Of a stretch of DNA of 64,000 nucleotides, positions 17,821 to 26,388 are shown in pieces (position 1 is the first letter of the stretch; each line of letters opens with the position of its first letter). This stretch comes from Paenibacillus auburnensis (lineage in GTDB: Bacteria > Bacillota > Bacilli > Paenibacillales > Paenibacillaceae): positions 1 through 64,000 of the forward strand of contig NZ_CAKMMG010000016.1 in assembly GCF_927798115.1 (NCBI RefSeq), given 5' to 3'. Both the position numbers and the translations under genes were made by a program. The notes beneath the pieces were generated by a model. That model was not told where the DNA came from. It did not search any database and saw only the letters and a program-made list of their open reading frames with translations.

Positions 17821-17950
17821 CACTCCTTTTGTCTGGATATACAAAACCCCAGAATACAAGAGACACCTGCAGAACAAAGGGTCACCAGAGAAGAGCGGGC
17901 ACATCAAAGTCTGCGGCTGCTCGGCCTGGAATTCTTCTGTCTTGCGGTAT
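17821..17950 (-). promoter_or_regulatory. Expression platform of the guanine riboswitch
   Basis: The RNA octamer CUCUUGUA (forward 17855-17862) is identical to the 5' strand of the aptamer P1, so it can pair with the 3' P1 strand when ligand is absent. The same leader has CCUUUG and UCUG (forward 17871-17880) that can pair with the CAGA-CAAAAGG region carrying the ribosome-binding site (forward 17825-17836). No U-tract terminator is obvious, so control of translation initiation is plausible. Confidence 0.55.
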
Positions 17951-18022
17951 CTCTTGTAGCCTGGGGCAATTTACGGTTGCCTGTAGAAACGCTCAAACCA
18001 AATTAATGAGCTTATACAAGAG
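17951..18022 (-). ncRNA. Purine riboswitch aptamer, guanine type
   Basis: Read on the - strand: an 8-bp P1 (18015-18022 with 17951-17958), P2 closed by GCTCA/TGAGC, the invariant J2/3 GTTTCTAC, P3 AGGCAA/TTGCC with loop CCGTAAA, and J3/1 GGCTAC. The base in the specificity position is C, as in guanine-binding aptamers (adenine types have U). It lies 137 bases upstream of the PRTase start, so guanine or hypoxanthine should repress the three-gene salvage operon. Confidence 0.9.
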
Positions 18023-18075
18023 GTATGCGATTGTGGACTTCATGTCAGGAATCATAACCTTGATCATTTTGTTAT

Positions 18076-18104
18076 ATGCTATCACCCGCAATAAAGTGTG
18101 TCAA
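18076..18104 (-). promoter_or_regulatory. Promoter of the riboswitch-controlled operon
   Basis: On the - strand TTGACA (18104-18099), 17-base spacer, TAGCAT (18081-18076) with an extended TG. Transcription would start about 45 bases before the aptamer. Confidence 0.65.
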
Positions 18105-18234
18105 TCCTTGAATTTGTGTTATAAAATATAACATAAGAGAGGGGCGAGTATTAATTTACCCGGAAAGAAGGGGAATTGAGTATTTTGCGAAATATATCAA
18201 TACTGGATTCCTGATACAGAAAGGGTTGAGAGCT

Positions 18235-19113
18235 ATGGACAGCATGAGCCACTGGAATATGGAGACTTATTCATTACAAGGAGACGGCGAGTGGAATGAG
18301 GATGCGCTGGTAGTCAATGAGCCGGCGTGTATCTACGGGGTGGTCGATGGGGCGACTTCGCTTTCACCTTACCGTAATCAGGAGGGATTTACCGGGGGAT
18401 ATTTGGCTGCCCGGCTTGCTGCCGAATATTTTTCAGCTACCTGTCAGCAGCCGTTAGAGCTTGCAGCCATCGAAGCCAACGAGCGTTTACGGGAGGAGAT
18501 GGAAGCGGAAGGTGTGGATATTACTGATTCTTCTGCACTCTGGTCTGCTGCTTATGTCATCATCAAAGTACATCCATATTCCATAGAATATATACAGTCC
18601 GGAGACTGCATGCTGTTGTGCAGGTACAAGGACGGTTCGGTAAGAGTGCTAACCCATACACAGGTAGCTCATATTGATCAGAAGACGCTGAACCGGATGG
18701 CAGAGCTGCGCGCAGGAGGGGTAGCAGATCCGGTGGAGCTCCGGAGACTTCTTACTCCAATGCTTCAGGATAACCGCAGAAAGGCTAACACGCTGGAAGG
18801 ATACGGAGTGATGAACGGCAGTCCGGATTTTCCGCTTTTCCTGGAGAAAGGGACGTTCAACCGGGCGAATGTGGAGAGCCTCTATCTGATTAGTGATGGT
18901 CTGTTTACAGGTGCTGGAGGCTGGGAGAGTCTTATTGCCGATATCGATCGCAAAGGGCTTCAGCGCTGCGCAAGTGACATTTATGCTGCTGAACAGGAGG
19001 ATGCAATGCTGCAGAAATATCCCCGCCTGAAAATATCGGATGATAAAACAGGTCTGGTGCTGCGTTTTATCGGATTCATAAATAATGAAAAAATAACCCA
19101 TCATAAACCATAG
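18235..19113 (+). CDS. PP2C-like serine/threonine protein phosphatase
   Basis: 292 residues with PP2C metal-site motifs in order: GEWNEDALVV near the N-terminus, GVVDGATSLSP, SGDCMLLCRYKDG and YLISDGLFTG. Family members remove phosphate from Ser/Thr using Mn or Mg; no transmembrane or sensor domain is attached. ATG 18235 is preferred, with AAAGGG nine bases upstream; a TTG at 18226 overlaps it. It is a single gene divergent from the purine operon and ends in its own terminator. The partner kinase is not in the window. Sequence spacing between motifs differs from PrpC/Stp, so the substrate is unknown. Confidence 0.75.
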   Translation: MDSMSHWNMETYSLQGDGEWNEDALVVNEPACIYGVVDGATSLSPYRNQEGFTGGYLAARLAAEYFSATCQQPLELAAIEANERLREEMEAEGVDITDSSALWSAAYVIIKVHPYSIEYIQSGDCMLLCRYKDGSVRVLTHTQVAHIDQKTLNRMAELRAGGVADPVELRRLLTPMLQDNRRKANTLEGYGVMNGSPDFPLFLEKGTFNRANVESLYLISDGLFTGAGGWESLIADIDRKGLQRCASDIYAAEQEDAMLQKYPRLKISDDKTGLVLRFIGFINNEKITHHKP

Positions 19114-19132
19114 CACTTTTATGGTTTTTTAT
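19105..19132 (+). terminator. Terminator of the PP2C gene
   Basis: Arms AAACCAT and ATGGTTT with an 9-base loop, followed by T residues. The left arm overlaps the stop codon. Confidence 0.7.
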
Positions 19133-19185
19133 TTATAATTATTATTATCTGGATGTCATAAATAGTTCAAAGGTTATACAAAAAG

Positions 19186-19207
19186 TCACATTTTGATGTG
19201 ATATACT
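19186..19207 (+). promoter_or_regulatory. hem operon promoter with overlapping palindrome
   Basis: TCACAT-TTTG-ATGTGA (19186-19201) is a perfect inverted repeat. It runs directly into TATACT (19202-19207), which with the preceding TGA forms an extended -10. The -35 is poor, typical of extended -10 promoters. The palindrome could bind a repressor or activator. It lies about 100 bases before hemA. Confidence 0.5.
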
Positions 19208-19309
19208 TAACACACGTGATTTGGAGACTTGTGAAAGACGACCCAATTAATCTGATTAAATTGTAACAGTCCTGCACCACTGAATAGAGACTAGGATGGT
19301 GAACAAGCG

Positions 19310-20701
19310 ATGCATATTGTCGTCGTTGGCCTGAATTACCGTACGGCTCCCGTTGAGGTGAGAGAGCAGTTCGCTTTTGCAGAGAAGGACTTGCCCGCAG
19401 CGCTTCATCAGCTGATGAAGACCAAAAGCGTGCTGGAAGGGGTCATTGTGGCCACCTGCAACCGGACGGAAATTTATGTGGTTATAGACCGGCTTCATAT
19501 GTGCGGATATTTCATCCGCAGCTTCATGGAGCAGTGGTTTCATGTGAAAAGTGAACAATTTGCGCAACATATGTATATATACGAAGATGAGCAGGCGATT
19601 GCCCATCTGTTCCGTGTGACCTGTGGTCTGGATTCAATGGTAATTGGCGAGACGCAGATTCTGGGACAGGTGCGCAATTCTTTTTTGACTGCACAGAGTG
19701 AGGGTGTGACCGGAACCTGGTTCAATCAGCTGTTCAAACAGGCGGTGACGCTCGGCAAACGGGCGCACAGCGAGACCTCCATCGGAGAGAGCGCCGTTTC
19801 GGTCAGCTATGCGGCTGTCGAGCTGGGCAAGCGTATCTTCGGCATGTTTACCGGTAAAAGAGTGCTGATCCTCGGCGCAGGCAAAATGAGCGAGCTGACG
19901 GTGAAGCATCTGTACAGCAGCGGCGCGGCTGAGGTTATTGTCGCCAACCGTACCCTGGCGCGGGCAGTGGAACTGGCGGAGAAGTTCTCCGGGAAGCCGA
20001 GTACCATTGATGAAGCCCTGAAGCATCTGGATGATGTTGATATTATTATCAGCTCCACCGGAGCGGAGGGTTATGTACTGACCGCTGATCAGGTGGCTGC
20101 CGGTATGAAGCGCCGCCCTTCACGGCCGCTGTTCATGATCGACATTGCTGTTCCGCGTGATATCGACCCGGCGGCCTCGAGCGTCCCGGATGTCTTCCTC
20201 TATGATATTGATGATCTGGAGGGCATCGTGGAGAGTAACCTTGAGATGCGCCGCAGCGAAGCCGCGAAGATCGAAGTCATGATCGCAGGCGAGATGGACG
20301 AATTCCAGGTATGGCTGAAGACACTTGGTGTCAGACCTGTGATCCGTGCGCTGCAGGACAAATCGAACGGAATATATGAAGAGACGATGGACAGCCTGTT
20401 CAACAAGCTGCCTGAGCTGGATGAGCACCAGCGCAAGGTAATCCGCCGTCTGACAAAAAGCATCGTGAACCAGATGATGCATGACCCAATTAACGTCATT
20501 AAGGAAATGTCCGGCGGCAGTCAGGGAAATGAAGCTCTGGAGTATTTCACTCAAATCTTCGCCCTGCAGGAGCAGCTTGAAGCCGGTCCGGGCGGAAGCA
20601 GTAATGCTCCGGTGCAGCAGAATGACAAGGAACGTGCATCTACCGCTGATTTCAATGTGCCTAAGACCGTCTTTGCTCCGGCAGGCCTGCTGGGCGGGTG
20701 A
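19310..20701 (+). CDS. hemA: Glutamyl-tRNA reductase
   Basis: 463 residues; reduces glutamyl-tRNA to glutamate-1-semialdehyde, the first committed step of C5 heme synthesis. The N-terminal catalytic domain has GLNYRTAPVEVREQ and the active Cys in ATCNRTEIY (about residue 50). The NADPH domain has LILGAGKMSELTVKHL, and a C-terminal dimerisation helix follows. Start chosen at ATG 19310, with AGGATGG upstream and MHIVVVGLNYRT matching the family start. First gene of the heme/siroheme operon; the stop overlaps the hemX start. Confidence 0.97.
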   Translation: MHIVVVGLNYRTAPVEVREQFAFAEKDLPAALHQLMKTKSVLEGVIVATCNRTEIYVVIDRLHMCGYFIRSFMEQWFHVKSEQFAQHMYIYEDEQAIAHLFRVTCGLDSMVIGETQILGQVRNSFLTAQSEGVTGTWFNQLFKQAVTLGKRAHSETSIGESAVSVSYAAVELGKRIFGMFTGKRVLILGAGKMSELTVKHLYSSGAAEVIVANRTLARAVELAEKFSGKPSTIDEALKHLDDVDIIISSTGAEGYVLTADQVAAGMKRRPSRPLFMIDIAVPRDIDPAASSVPDVFLYDIDDLEGIVESNLEMRRSEAAKIEVMIAGEMDEFQVWLKTLGVRPVIRALQDKSNGIYEETMDSLFNKLPELDEHQRKVIRRLTKSIVNQMMHDPINVIKEMSGGSQGNEALEYFTQIFALQEQLEAGPGGSSNAPVQQNDKERASTADFNVPKTVFAPAGLLGG

Positions 20702-21534
20702 GCAGCATGCAACTGCTGAACGGAATATATGATACTGCTCTGCTGCTATATGCCCTGAGCCTGCTGTTTATTTTCTCGGATTGCCTTCGGCGTAATCCGG
20801 GCGGAAAGCGGATAGGCACAGGGTTTCTTGCCGTTGTGGGTGTTCTGCAATCCGGCGGGCTTGCCGTGCGCTTCTCCCAGGAGAGGGGCCTGCCGATTTT
20901 TACTCCCTATGACTTCCTGTTCTGGTTTTCCTTCAGTATTGTTTTGACCTCGCTGGCCGTTGCATATACGCGCGGAGGTGAATTCACTATACTGCTGCTT
21001 AGCGGAGCCGGCTTCAGTGTGTTTTTGCTGAACCGGGTATGGCTGACGGCGGCGGATCATAGCCTAGAAAGCTGGAGTGCGGTGCATGGCTGGCTGGCGA
21101 TGCATATTATTTTGGCCAATCTGAGCTTTGGCGCACTGACACTGGGGACAGTATTTGCGATAATGTACCTGTTCCTGCACACGAAGCTCAAAAATAAAAA
21201 GTGGGATGACCGGATCCGCCGCCTGCCGAGTCTCGAAACGATGGACAAATATTCGTATTCTGCGATCCTTGCCGGAGTGCCGCTGCTGATCATCTCCCTG
21301 CTGCTGGCTGCTACGTCGATTATCGCTGAGGGGCGGACACCGCTGTTTCAGGATACCAAGGTACTGACGACACTGCTCGGGCTGGGGGTATATGTTATTT
21401 ATATTGTCCTTAAACGGTCCGGACGGAGAAGCGGCACTATTATGGCCCGCTGGGCCATATCGGGCTACGCCTTCATTATCCTCAACTTCCTGCTGAATTC
21501 GTTATCTGAATTTCATGGCTGGGGCGGGAGGTGA
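20698..21534 (+). CDS. hemX: HemX, CcsA-like heme-associated membrane protein
   Basis: 278 residues with about eight transmembrane segments in the layout of the CcsA/cytochrome c assembly family, including WLAMHIILANLSF in the middle. In Bacillus the gene in this position (hemX) negatively affects HemA levels. The GTG start overlaps the hemA stop (GTGA), suggesting translational coupling; an ATG three codons later is the alternative. It likewise overlaps the following gene by four bases. Confidence 0.88.
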   Translation: MSSMQLLNGIYDTALLLYALSLLFIFSDCLRRNPGGKRIGTGFLAVVGVLQSGGLAVRFSQERGLPIFTPYDFLFWFSFSIVLTSLAVAYTRGGEFTILLLSGAGFSVFLLNRVWLTAADHSLESWSAVHGWLAMHIILANLSFGALTLGTVFAIMYLFLHTKLKNKKWDDRIRRLPSLETMDKYSYSAILAGVPLLIISLLLAATSIIAEGRTPLFQDTKVLTTLLGLGVYVIYIVLKRSGRRSGTIMARWAISGYAFIILNFLLNSLSEFHGWGGR

Positions 21535-22187
21535 GCGGGATGAGTCATTATATGCCTGTTATGCTGGATCTCAGGGGACAGAAGGTAATTGTTATCGGCG
21601 GTGGAACTGTAGCGGAGCGCAGGGTGCTGGCGCTCCTTGATGCGGAGGCGGCTGTCGTTGTTGTCAGCCCCTCACTGAGTGGGGCACTTAGCATACTCGC
21701 TGAGGCCGGCAGGCTGAACTGGTTGAACCGCAGCTATGCACCCGGTGATCTCCGGGGGGCTTTTTTGGTATATGCCGCGAGTAGTGATGACGCGGTGAAT
21801 GAGCAAGTGGCTGCGGAGGCTCGTTCGCTTGGACTTCCGGTGAATGTAGCCAGCCGGGCCGAGGCGGGGAATTTCATCACACCCGGCGTTTTGCGCCGGG
21901 GAAGGCTGACTGTAGCCGTCTCGACTTCAGGCGCAGGGCCGTCTGCTGCGGCCAGGATTACGGAGCAGCTGAGCGAGGTGTTGGGTGAAGAATACGAACC
22001 GTACCTGGATTTTTTGCATCAGCTGCGCACCGAGATCAAGCGGCGCGAGCCCTCGGCTGAGGTGCGGGGGCGGCTTCTGCGCAGGCTTAGCCGGCTGGAC
22101 GTGTTGAATGAGATGCGGCAGGGCACCTTTATAGAGTGGACTCCGCAGGATGTGGAGGCGTGGATCGCCGGGAACCGGGGCGATTAG
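21531..22187 (+). CDS. Precorrin-2 dehydrogenase (siroheme synthesis)
   Basis: 218 residues. VIVIGGGTVAERRVLALL is the NAD-binding Rossmann fold of the Met8p/CysG-N/SirC family, followed by ASSDDAVNEQVAAEA and the NFITPGVLRRGRLTVAVSTS catalytic-side motif. It oxidises precorrin-2 to sirohydrochlorin and in some relatives also inserts iron. Together with CobA further on, it makes this a joint heme and siroheme operon. Starts are GTG 21531 (overlap with hemX) or ATG 21540. Confidence 0.88.
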   Translation: MSGMSHYMPVMLDLRGQKVIVIGGGTVAERRVLALLDAEAAVVVVSPSLSGALSILAEAGRLNWLNRSYAPGDLRGAFLVYAASSDDAVNEQVAAEARSLGLPVNVASRAEAGNFITPGVLRRGRLTVAVSTSGAGPSAAARITEQLSEVLGEEYEPYLDFLHQLRTEIKRREPSAEVRGRLLRRLSRLDVLNEMRQGTFIEWTPQDVEAWIAGNRGD

Positions 22188-22245
22188 TGCCGGGTAGTGG
22201 CCATGGCGGAACCGGCATAACGGATTTTAAGGAAATTGTTGTAGA

Positions 22246-22385
22246 GCTAAGTGGAATTACTCCACCTAATTCTCAGTTCAACCTTGGAATCATAGTGCTA
22301 GTGGGAATAACTCCACTTAAATGTATCGAAATTGAGCCCCGATCGATGTATGGACCGAATTAGGTGGAGGTTTTCCAACTAATCC
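22246..22385. repeat. Three degenerate GTGGA-TCCAC repeat units
   Basis: Units near 22246-22274, 22297-22323 and 22357-22385 share a core of the form (A)GTGGAATTACTCCAC(C/T)TAA; the third is inverted. Each core is itself a short palindrome. They fill the otherwise empty 520-base gap between the precorrin-2 dehydrogenase gene and hemC, in which I see no gene. Confidence 0.65.
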
Positions 22386-22711
22386 TCGTAAATATCGGAA
22401 TATGATGGGATTAGATGGAGCAAATCCAATTAATTATTGGATAATATTTTTTTTTGAAACAAGCTATGCCATGCAGCCCTCTGGTTTGCGGCATTTACAC
22501 CCTTATTAAATAATTAACAGCACTGCAATCTCTATGATTACTGTGAGAGGTAACTCCATACCGGACAGCTGCAGGCAGATAGTGTGGATAGTTAGAAGCA
22601 GCTGCTCATAGCAGGCAGACGGATGAACGGCAGGCATGCCCCGGATTGGATAAGAGTACAATGATTGGGAGAGCAGTAAGACAGAGCGATGTTACCGGGA
22701 GGAATGAGAGA

Positions 22712-23695
22712 ATGCGTAAAATTATTGTAGGCAGCAGACAAAGCGCTCTGGCGCTGACCCAGACAGGGCATGTCATTGATGATCTTACACGGTTAAGTGC
22801 GGAGCATGGCTTCGATTTCACCTTTGAGGTGCACAAAATCGTAACCAAGGGCGACCGTATTCTGGATGTGACCTTATCCAAAGTAGGCGGCAAGGGTCTG
22901 TTCGTGAAGGAAATTGAGCAGGCGATGCTGGCCCGTGAAATCGATATGGCTGTACATAGTATGAAGGATATGCCTTCCGAATTGCCGGAGGGCTTAATGA
23001 ATGGCGCTGTTCCGAAGCGGGTGGATCCGCGGGACTGTCTGATTGCTTCGGGGGGATCGAGCCTGGAGGAGCTGCCGCAGGGCGCGCGTGTGGGCACAAG
23101 CAGTCTGCGCCGCTCCAGCCAGCTGGCTGCCCTGCGGCCGGATCTTGTGATTGAGCCTGTGCGCGGCAATATCGACTCACGGCTGAAGAAGCTGGAAAGC
23201 GGCGAATACGATGCGATTCTGCTGGCTGCCGCCGGACTGACGCGGATGGGCTGGCAGGATCGGGTAAGTGCCTACCTGGCACCTGAGGTGTGTCTGCCCG
23301 CGGTAGGTCAAGGCGCGCTCGGTATTGAGTGCCGTGAGGATGATGCGGAGCTGCGGAAGCTGCTTGCACTCTACAATGATGAGCAGACGGCACTGACGGT
23401 TGCGGCGGAACGGACCTTCCTGGGCGCGTTGAACGGCGGCTGCCAGGTACCGATCGGCGCTTACGCTGTGCTCGGTGCGGGCGGAGCTGCACCTCTGGAA
23501 GCTGCGGGAACAGAGCGGACAGCTGAAACTAAGGGGCAAGTCATTACACTGACCGGTATGGTCGGAACACCGGACGGCTCTGTAATCCTTAAGGAAACAT
23601 GCAGCGGCGAAGACCCGGTGCAGCTTGGTGAAGAGGTAGCCCGCAAGCTGATTGCCAGGGGTGCGGAGAAGATTTTGGCGGATGTAAGGGGATGA
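22712..23695 (+). CDS. hemC: Hydroxymethylbilane synthase (porphobilinogen deaminase)
   Basis: 327 residues; joins four porphobilinogens into hydroxymethylbilane. It shows the family start RKIIVGSRQSALALTQT, the active-site loop VHSMKDMP and the dipyrromethane-cofactor Cys in LNGGCQVPIGAYA (about residue 240). ATG 22712 lies 8 bases after GGGAGG; an in-frame ATG 22 codons earlier lacks one. The stop overlaps the next gene. Confidence 0.97.
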   Translation: MRKIIVGSRQSALALTQTGHVIDDLTRLSAEHGFDFTFEVHKIVTKGDRILDVTLSKVGGKGLFVKEIEQAMLAREIDMAVHSMKDMPSELPEGLMNGAVPKRVDPRDCLIASGGSSLEELPQGARVGTSSLRRSSQLAALRPDLVIEPVRGNIDSRLKKLESGEYDAILLAAAGLTRMGWQDRVSAYLAPEVCLPAVGQGALGIECREDDAELRKLLALYNDEQTALTVAAERTFLGALNGGCQVPIGAYAVLGAGGAAPLEAAGTERTAETKGQVITLTGMVGTPDGSVILKETCSGEDPVQLGEEVARKLIARGAEKILADVRG

Positions 23696-23700
23696 TAGAG

Positions 23701-25248
23701 ATGACGGGGAAAGTATATCTGGTAGGTGCAGGCCCGGGAGATGCGAAGCTGATCACAGTGAAGGGCTTGGAGTGTATTCAAAAGGCGGATGTGTTGGTCT
23801 ATGACCGGCTCGCAAGCCCGAGGCTGCTGAAACATATGAAACCCGGCGGTCAAAAAATTTACGTGGGCAAATTGCCTGACCGCCATACCATGAAGCAGGA
23901 GGAGATCAACCAGCTGCTGGTTGATCTGGCGCTTGAAGGGAAGACGGTAGTGCGGCTTAAGGGCGGAGACCCGACGATTTTTGGCCGGGTGGGTGAAGAA
24001 GCGGAGCTGCTGCGGCGGCATGGCATCTACTATGAGATTGTACCTGGCATCACGTCGGCGATCAGCGTGCCGGCGTATGCCGGCATACCGGTGACACACC
24101 GGGATTACGCCTCCTCCCTGTCGATTATCACCGGTCATGAGAGCCCGGATAAGCTGGATCGTTCCATTCACTGGGATAAAGTCACGAATGCTACGGGAAC
24201 CCTGGTATTCCTGATGGGCGTAGCCAAGATCGGCTACATCAGCGACCAGCTGATCAAGCATGGGCGTCCGCCGGAGACGCCGGTGGCGCTGGTCCGCTGG
24301 GGCACGCGCGCCGATCAGGAGACGCTTGTGGGCACGCTCGCCGACATAGAGGACAAGGTCAAGGCGGCTGATTTCCAGCCGCCGGCGGTGATCGTCGTCG
24401 GCGATGTGGTGCTGCAGCGCAAGCAGCTGCAGTGGGTAGAGGCGCTGCCGCTGTTCGGCAAGCGCATCGTCGTGACCCGCGCCCGCAGCCAGGCCAGCGA
24501 GCTGGTGGACCGCATTGAGGAGCTCGGCGGGGAACCCTACGAGTTCCCGGTCATTGAGACGGTCATGCAGGAAAACGCAGAGAAGAAAGCCGCCATTGCT
24601 TCCGCGCTGGGAGCGCTGGAAGCTTATGATTGGGTTTTCTTCACGAGCGCGAACGGCGTGGAGTTCTTTTGGCGCCACCTGGCGGAGCTCAAGGTGGACA
24701 TCCGCGGCCTGCACCGCGCGAAGATCGGCGCGGTGGGGCCGGCCACAGCCGCGGCGCTGGCGGAGCGCGGGCTGATGGCCGAGGAGCTGCCCGCCCGCTT
24801 CCAGGCGGAAGGGCTGCTCGAAGCCTTTGGCCCGCGGCTTGAGCCGGGGCAGAAGGTGCTTCTGCCACGCGGTGATCTGGCGCGCGAGTGGCTGCCGGAC
24901 AAGCTGAGGGAACTGGGGCTGGAAGTGACCGAAGTGGACACCTACGAGACGGTGGTGACCGGCGAGGATGATATTGAACTGATCAGGCTGCTGGAGGAGA
25001 AGCGGATTCATGCGATTACCTTTACCAGCTCTTCGACAGTACGTAATTTTATCAGCATCCTGGAGCGCATGGGGCTGGAAGATCCGCTTCAGCTGCTGGC
25101 AGGAGTCACGATTGCCTGTATCGGTCCGGTAACGGAAGAAACCGCAGTTGAGGCGGGCCTGACCCCGGGGCTGCTTCCGGAAGAAGCGACGATTGAAGGG
25201 CTGGTGCAGGAGCTGTGCCGCTGGAATGAGTCGACCAGACTACGGTAG
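23701..25248 (+). CDS. cobA-hemD: CobA-HemD fusion: uroporphyrinogen-III methyltransferase/synthase
   Basis: 515 residues in two domains. Residues 1-245 are a SUMT/CobA methyltransferase (YLVGAGPGDAKLITVKG, VVRLKGGDPTIFGR, TPVALVRWGTRADQ) converting uroporphyrinogen III to precorrin-2. From about residue 250 (GKRIVVTRARSQASELVD) it is uroporphyrinogen-III synthase, with FTSANGVEFFW and FTSSSTVRNF. The fusion couples the branch-point substrate to siroheme. Such fusions are known in Paenibacillus and clostridia. I prefer ATG 23701 because AAGGGG lies 9 bases upstream; ATG 23692 is too close to it. The 3' half has very high local GC. Confidence 0.92.
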   Translation: MTGKVYLVGAGPGDAKLITVKGLECIQKADVLVYDRLASPRLLKHMKPGGQKIYVGKLPDRHTMKQEEINQLLVDLALEGKTVVRLKGGDPTIFGRVGEEAELLRRHGIYYEIVPGITSAISVPAYAGIPVTHRDYASSLSIITGHESPDKLDRSIHWDKVTNATGTLVFLMGVAKIGYISDQLIKHGRPPETPVALVRWGTRADQETLVGTLADIEDKVKAADFQPPAVIVVGDVVLQRKQLQWVEALPLFGKRIVVTRARSQASELVDRIEELGGEPYEFPVIETVMQENAEKKAAIASALGALEAYDWVFFTSANGVEFFWRHLAELKVDIRGLHRAKIGAVGPATAAALAERGLMAEELPARFQAEGLLEAFGPRLEPGQKVLLPRGDLAREWLPDKLRELGLEVTEVDTYETVVTGEDDIELIRLLEEKRIHAITFTSSSTVRNFISILERMGLEDPLQLLAGVTIACIGPVTEETAVEAGLTPGLLPEEATIEGLVQELCRWNESTRLR

Positions 25249-25358
25249 AGACAGGTCATTTGGTTGCTGTGATCCGGGAGCACTTTGTGGGTAAGCATTA
25301 ACAGCGCAGATTGTTTCCGGATTGTGTTTACATAACTACTAAACAGGAGGACATACAA

Positions 25359-26357
25359 ATGAGTTTTCCAATTACCCGTCACCGCCGTCTGCGCGGTACA
25401 GCCGGAATCCGCGGAATGGTGCGGGAGACGGTGCTGAATACGCTGGACTTTATCCAGCCGATTTTTGTGACTTATGGAACAGGAGTGAAGAATGAGATCG
25501 GCTCGATGCCGGGCGTATATCATTTTTCACTGGATATGCTGAAGGCGGAGGTGGACGAGATTGCGGCACTTGGCATTCTGGCTGTCCTGCTGTTCGGAAT
25601 TCCTGAAACCAAGGACGCCATCGGTTCTTCCGGCTTCGCCGATGACGGGATTGTGCAGGAAGCAACGCGGCTGATTAAGCAGTGGTATCCTGAGCTGCTG
25701 GTCGTTGCCGATACTTGCCTGTGCGAATTTACGGATCACGGCCACTGCGGGATGGTCCATACACATGTGGTGGATGGTGTCGTGCATGGCGATGTGATCA
25801 ACGATGCTTCGCTGGAGCTACTGACCCGTACTGCGGTATCGCAGGCTAAGGCGGGCGCTGATATTATTGCCCCTTCAAACATGATGGACGGTTTCGTGCA
25901 GGCGATCCGTACCGGGCTGGATGAGAACGGGTTCGAGCATGTGCCGATTATGTCCTATTCAGTGAAATACGCTTCTGCGTTCTACGGCCCGTTCCGTGAG
26001 GCGGCTGATTCCGCACCGCAGTTCGGCAACCGCAAAACTTATCAGATGGACCCGGCCAATCTGCGGGAGGCCATTCGTGAAGCGGATTCCGATGTGCTGG
26101 AAGGTGCAGATATGCTGATGGTCAAACCGGCGCTTGCTTATCTGGATGTGATCCGGACCATCCGCGACCAGTTCGATCTGCCGCTGGTGGCTTACAATGT
26201 GAGTGGGGAATACTCTATGGTCAAAGCAGCGGCGCTGCAAGGCTGGATTGATGAGAAAGCGGTTGTGCTGGAAATGCTGACCGGCATGAAGCGCGCAGGC
26301 GCGGATATTATCATCACTTATTTTGCGAAGGATGCCGCCCGCTGGCTGCGCGGTTAA
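25359..26357 (+). CDS. hemB: Delta-aminolevulinic acid dehydratase
   Basis: 332 residues; condenses two aminolevulinates to porphobilinogen. The zinc-binding Cys cluster ADTCLCEFTDHGHCG is intact, so this is a Zn-dependent form. Active-site lysines are in MSYSVKYASAFYGPFR and LMVKPALAYLD. AGGAGG precedes ATG 25359. It stands 110 bases after cobA-hemD and 31 before hemL. Confidence 0.97.
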   Translation: MSFPITRHRRLRGTAGIRGMVRETVLNTLDFIQPIFVTYGTGVKNEIGSMPGVYHFSLDMLKAEVDEIAALGILAVLLFGIPETKDAIGSSGFADDGIVQEATRLIKQWYPELLVVADTCLCEFTDHGHCGMVHTHVVDGVVHGDVINDASLELLTRTAVSQAKAGADIIAPSNMMDGFVQAIRTGLDENGFEHVPIMSYSVKYASAFYGPFREAADSAPQFGNRKTYQMDPANLREAIREADSDVLEGADMLMVKPALAYLDVIRTIRDQFDLPLVAYNVSGEYSMVKAAALQGWIDEKAVVLEMLTGMKRAGADIIITYFAKDAARWLRG

Positions 26358-26388
26358 ATAAGAGAGAACAGAACAGGAGTGATTAAGC

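Noticed and set aside
23461..25011. 516-codon open frame opposite hemC/cobA-hemD
   Set aside because: High-GC coding on the + strand commonly leaves open antisense frames; the + strand proteins have full family motifs.
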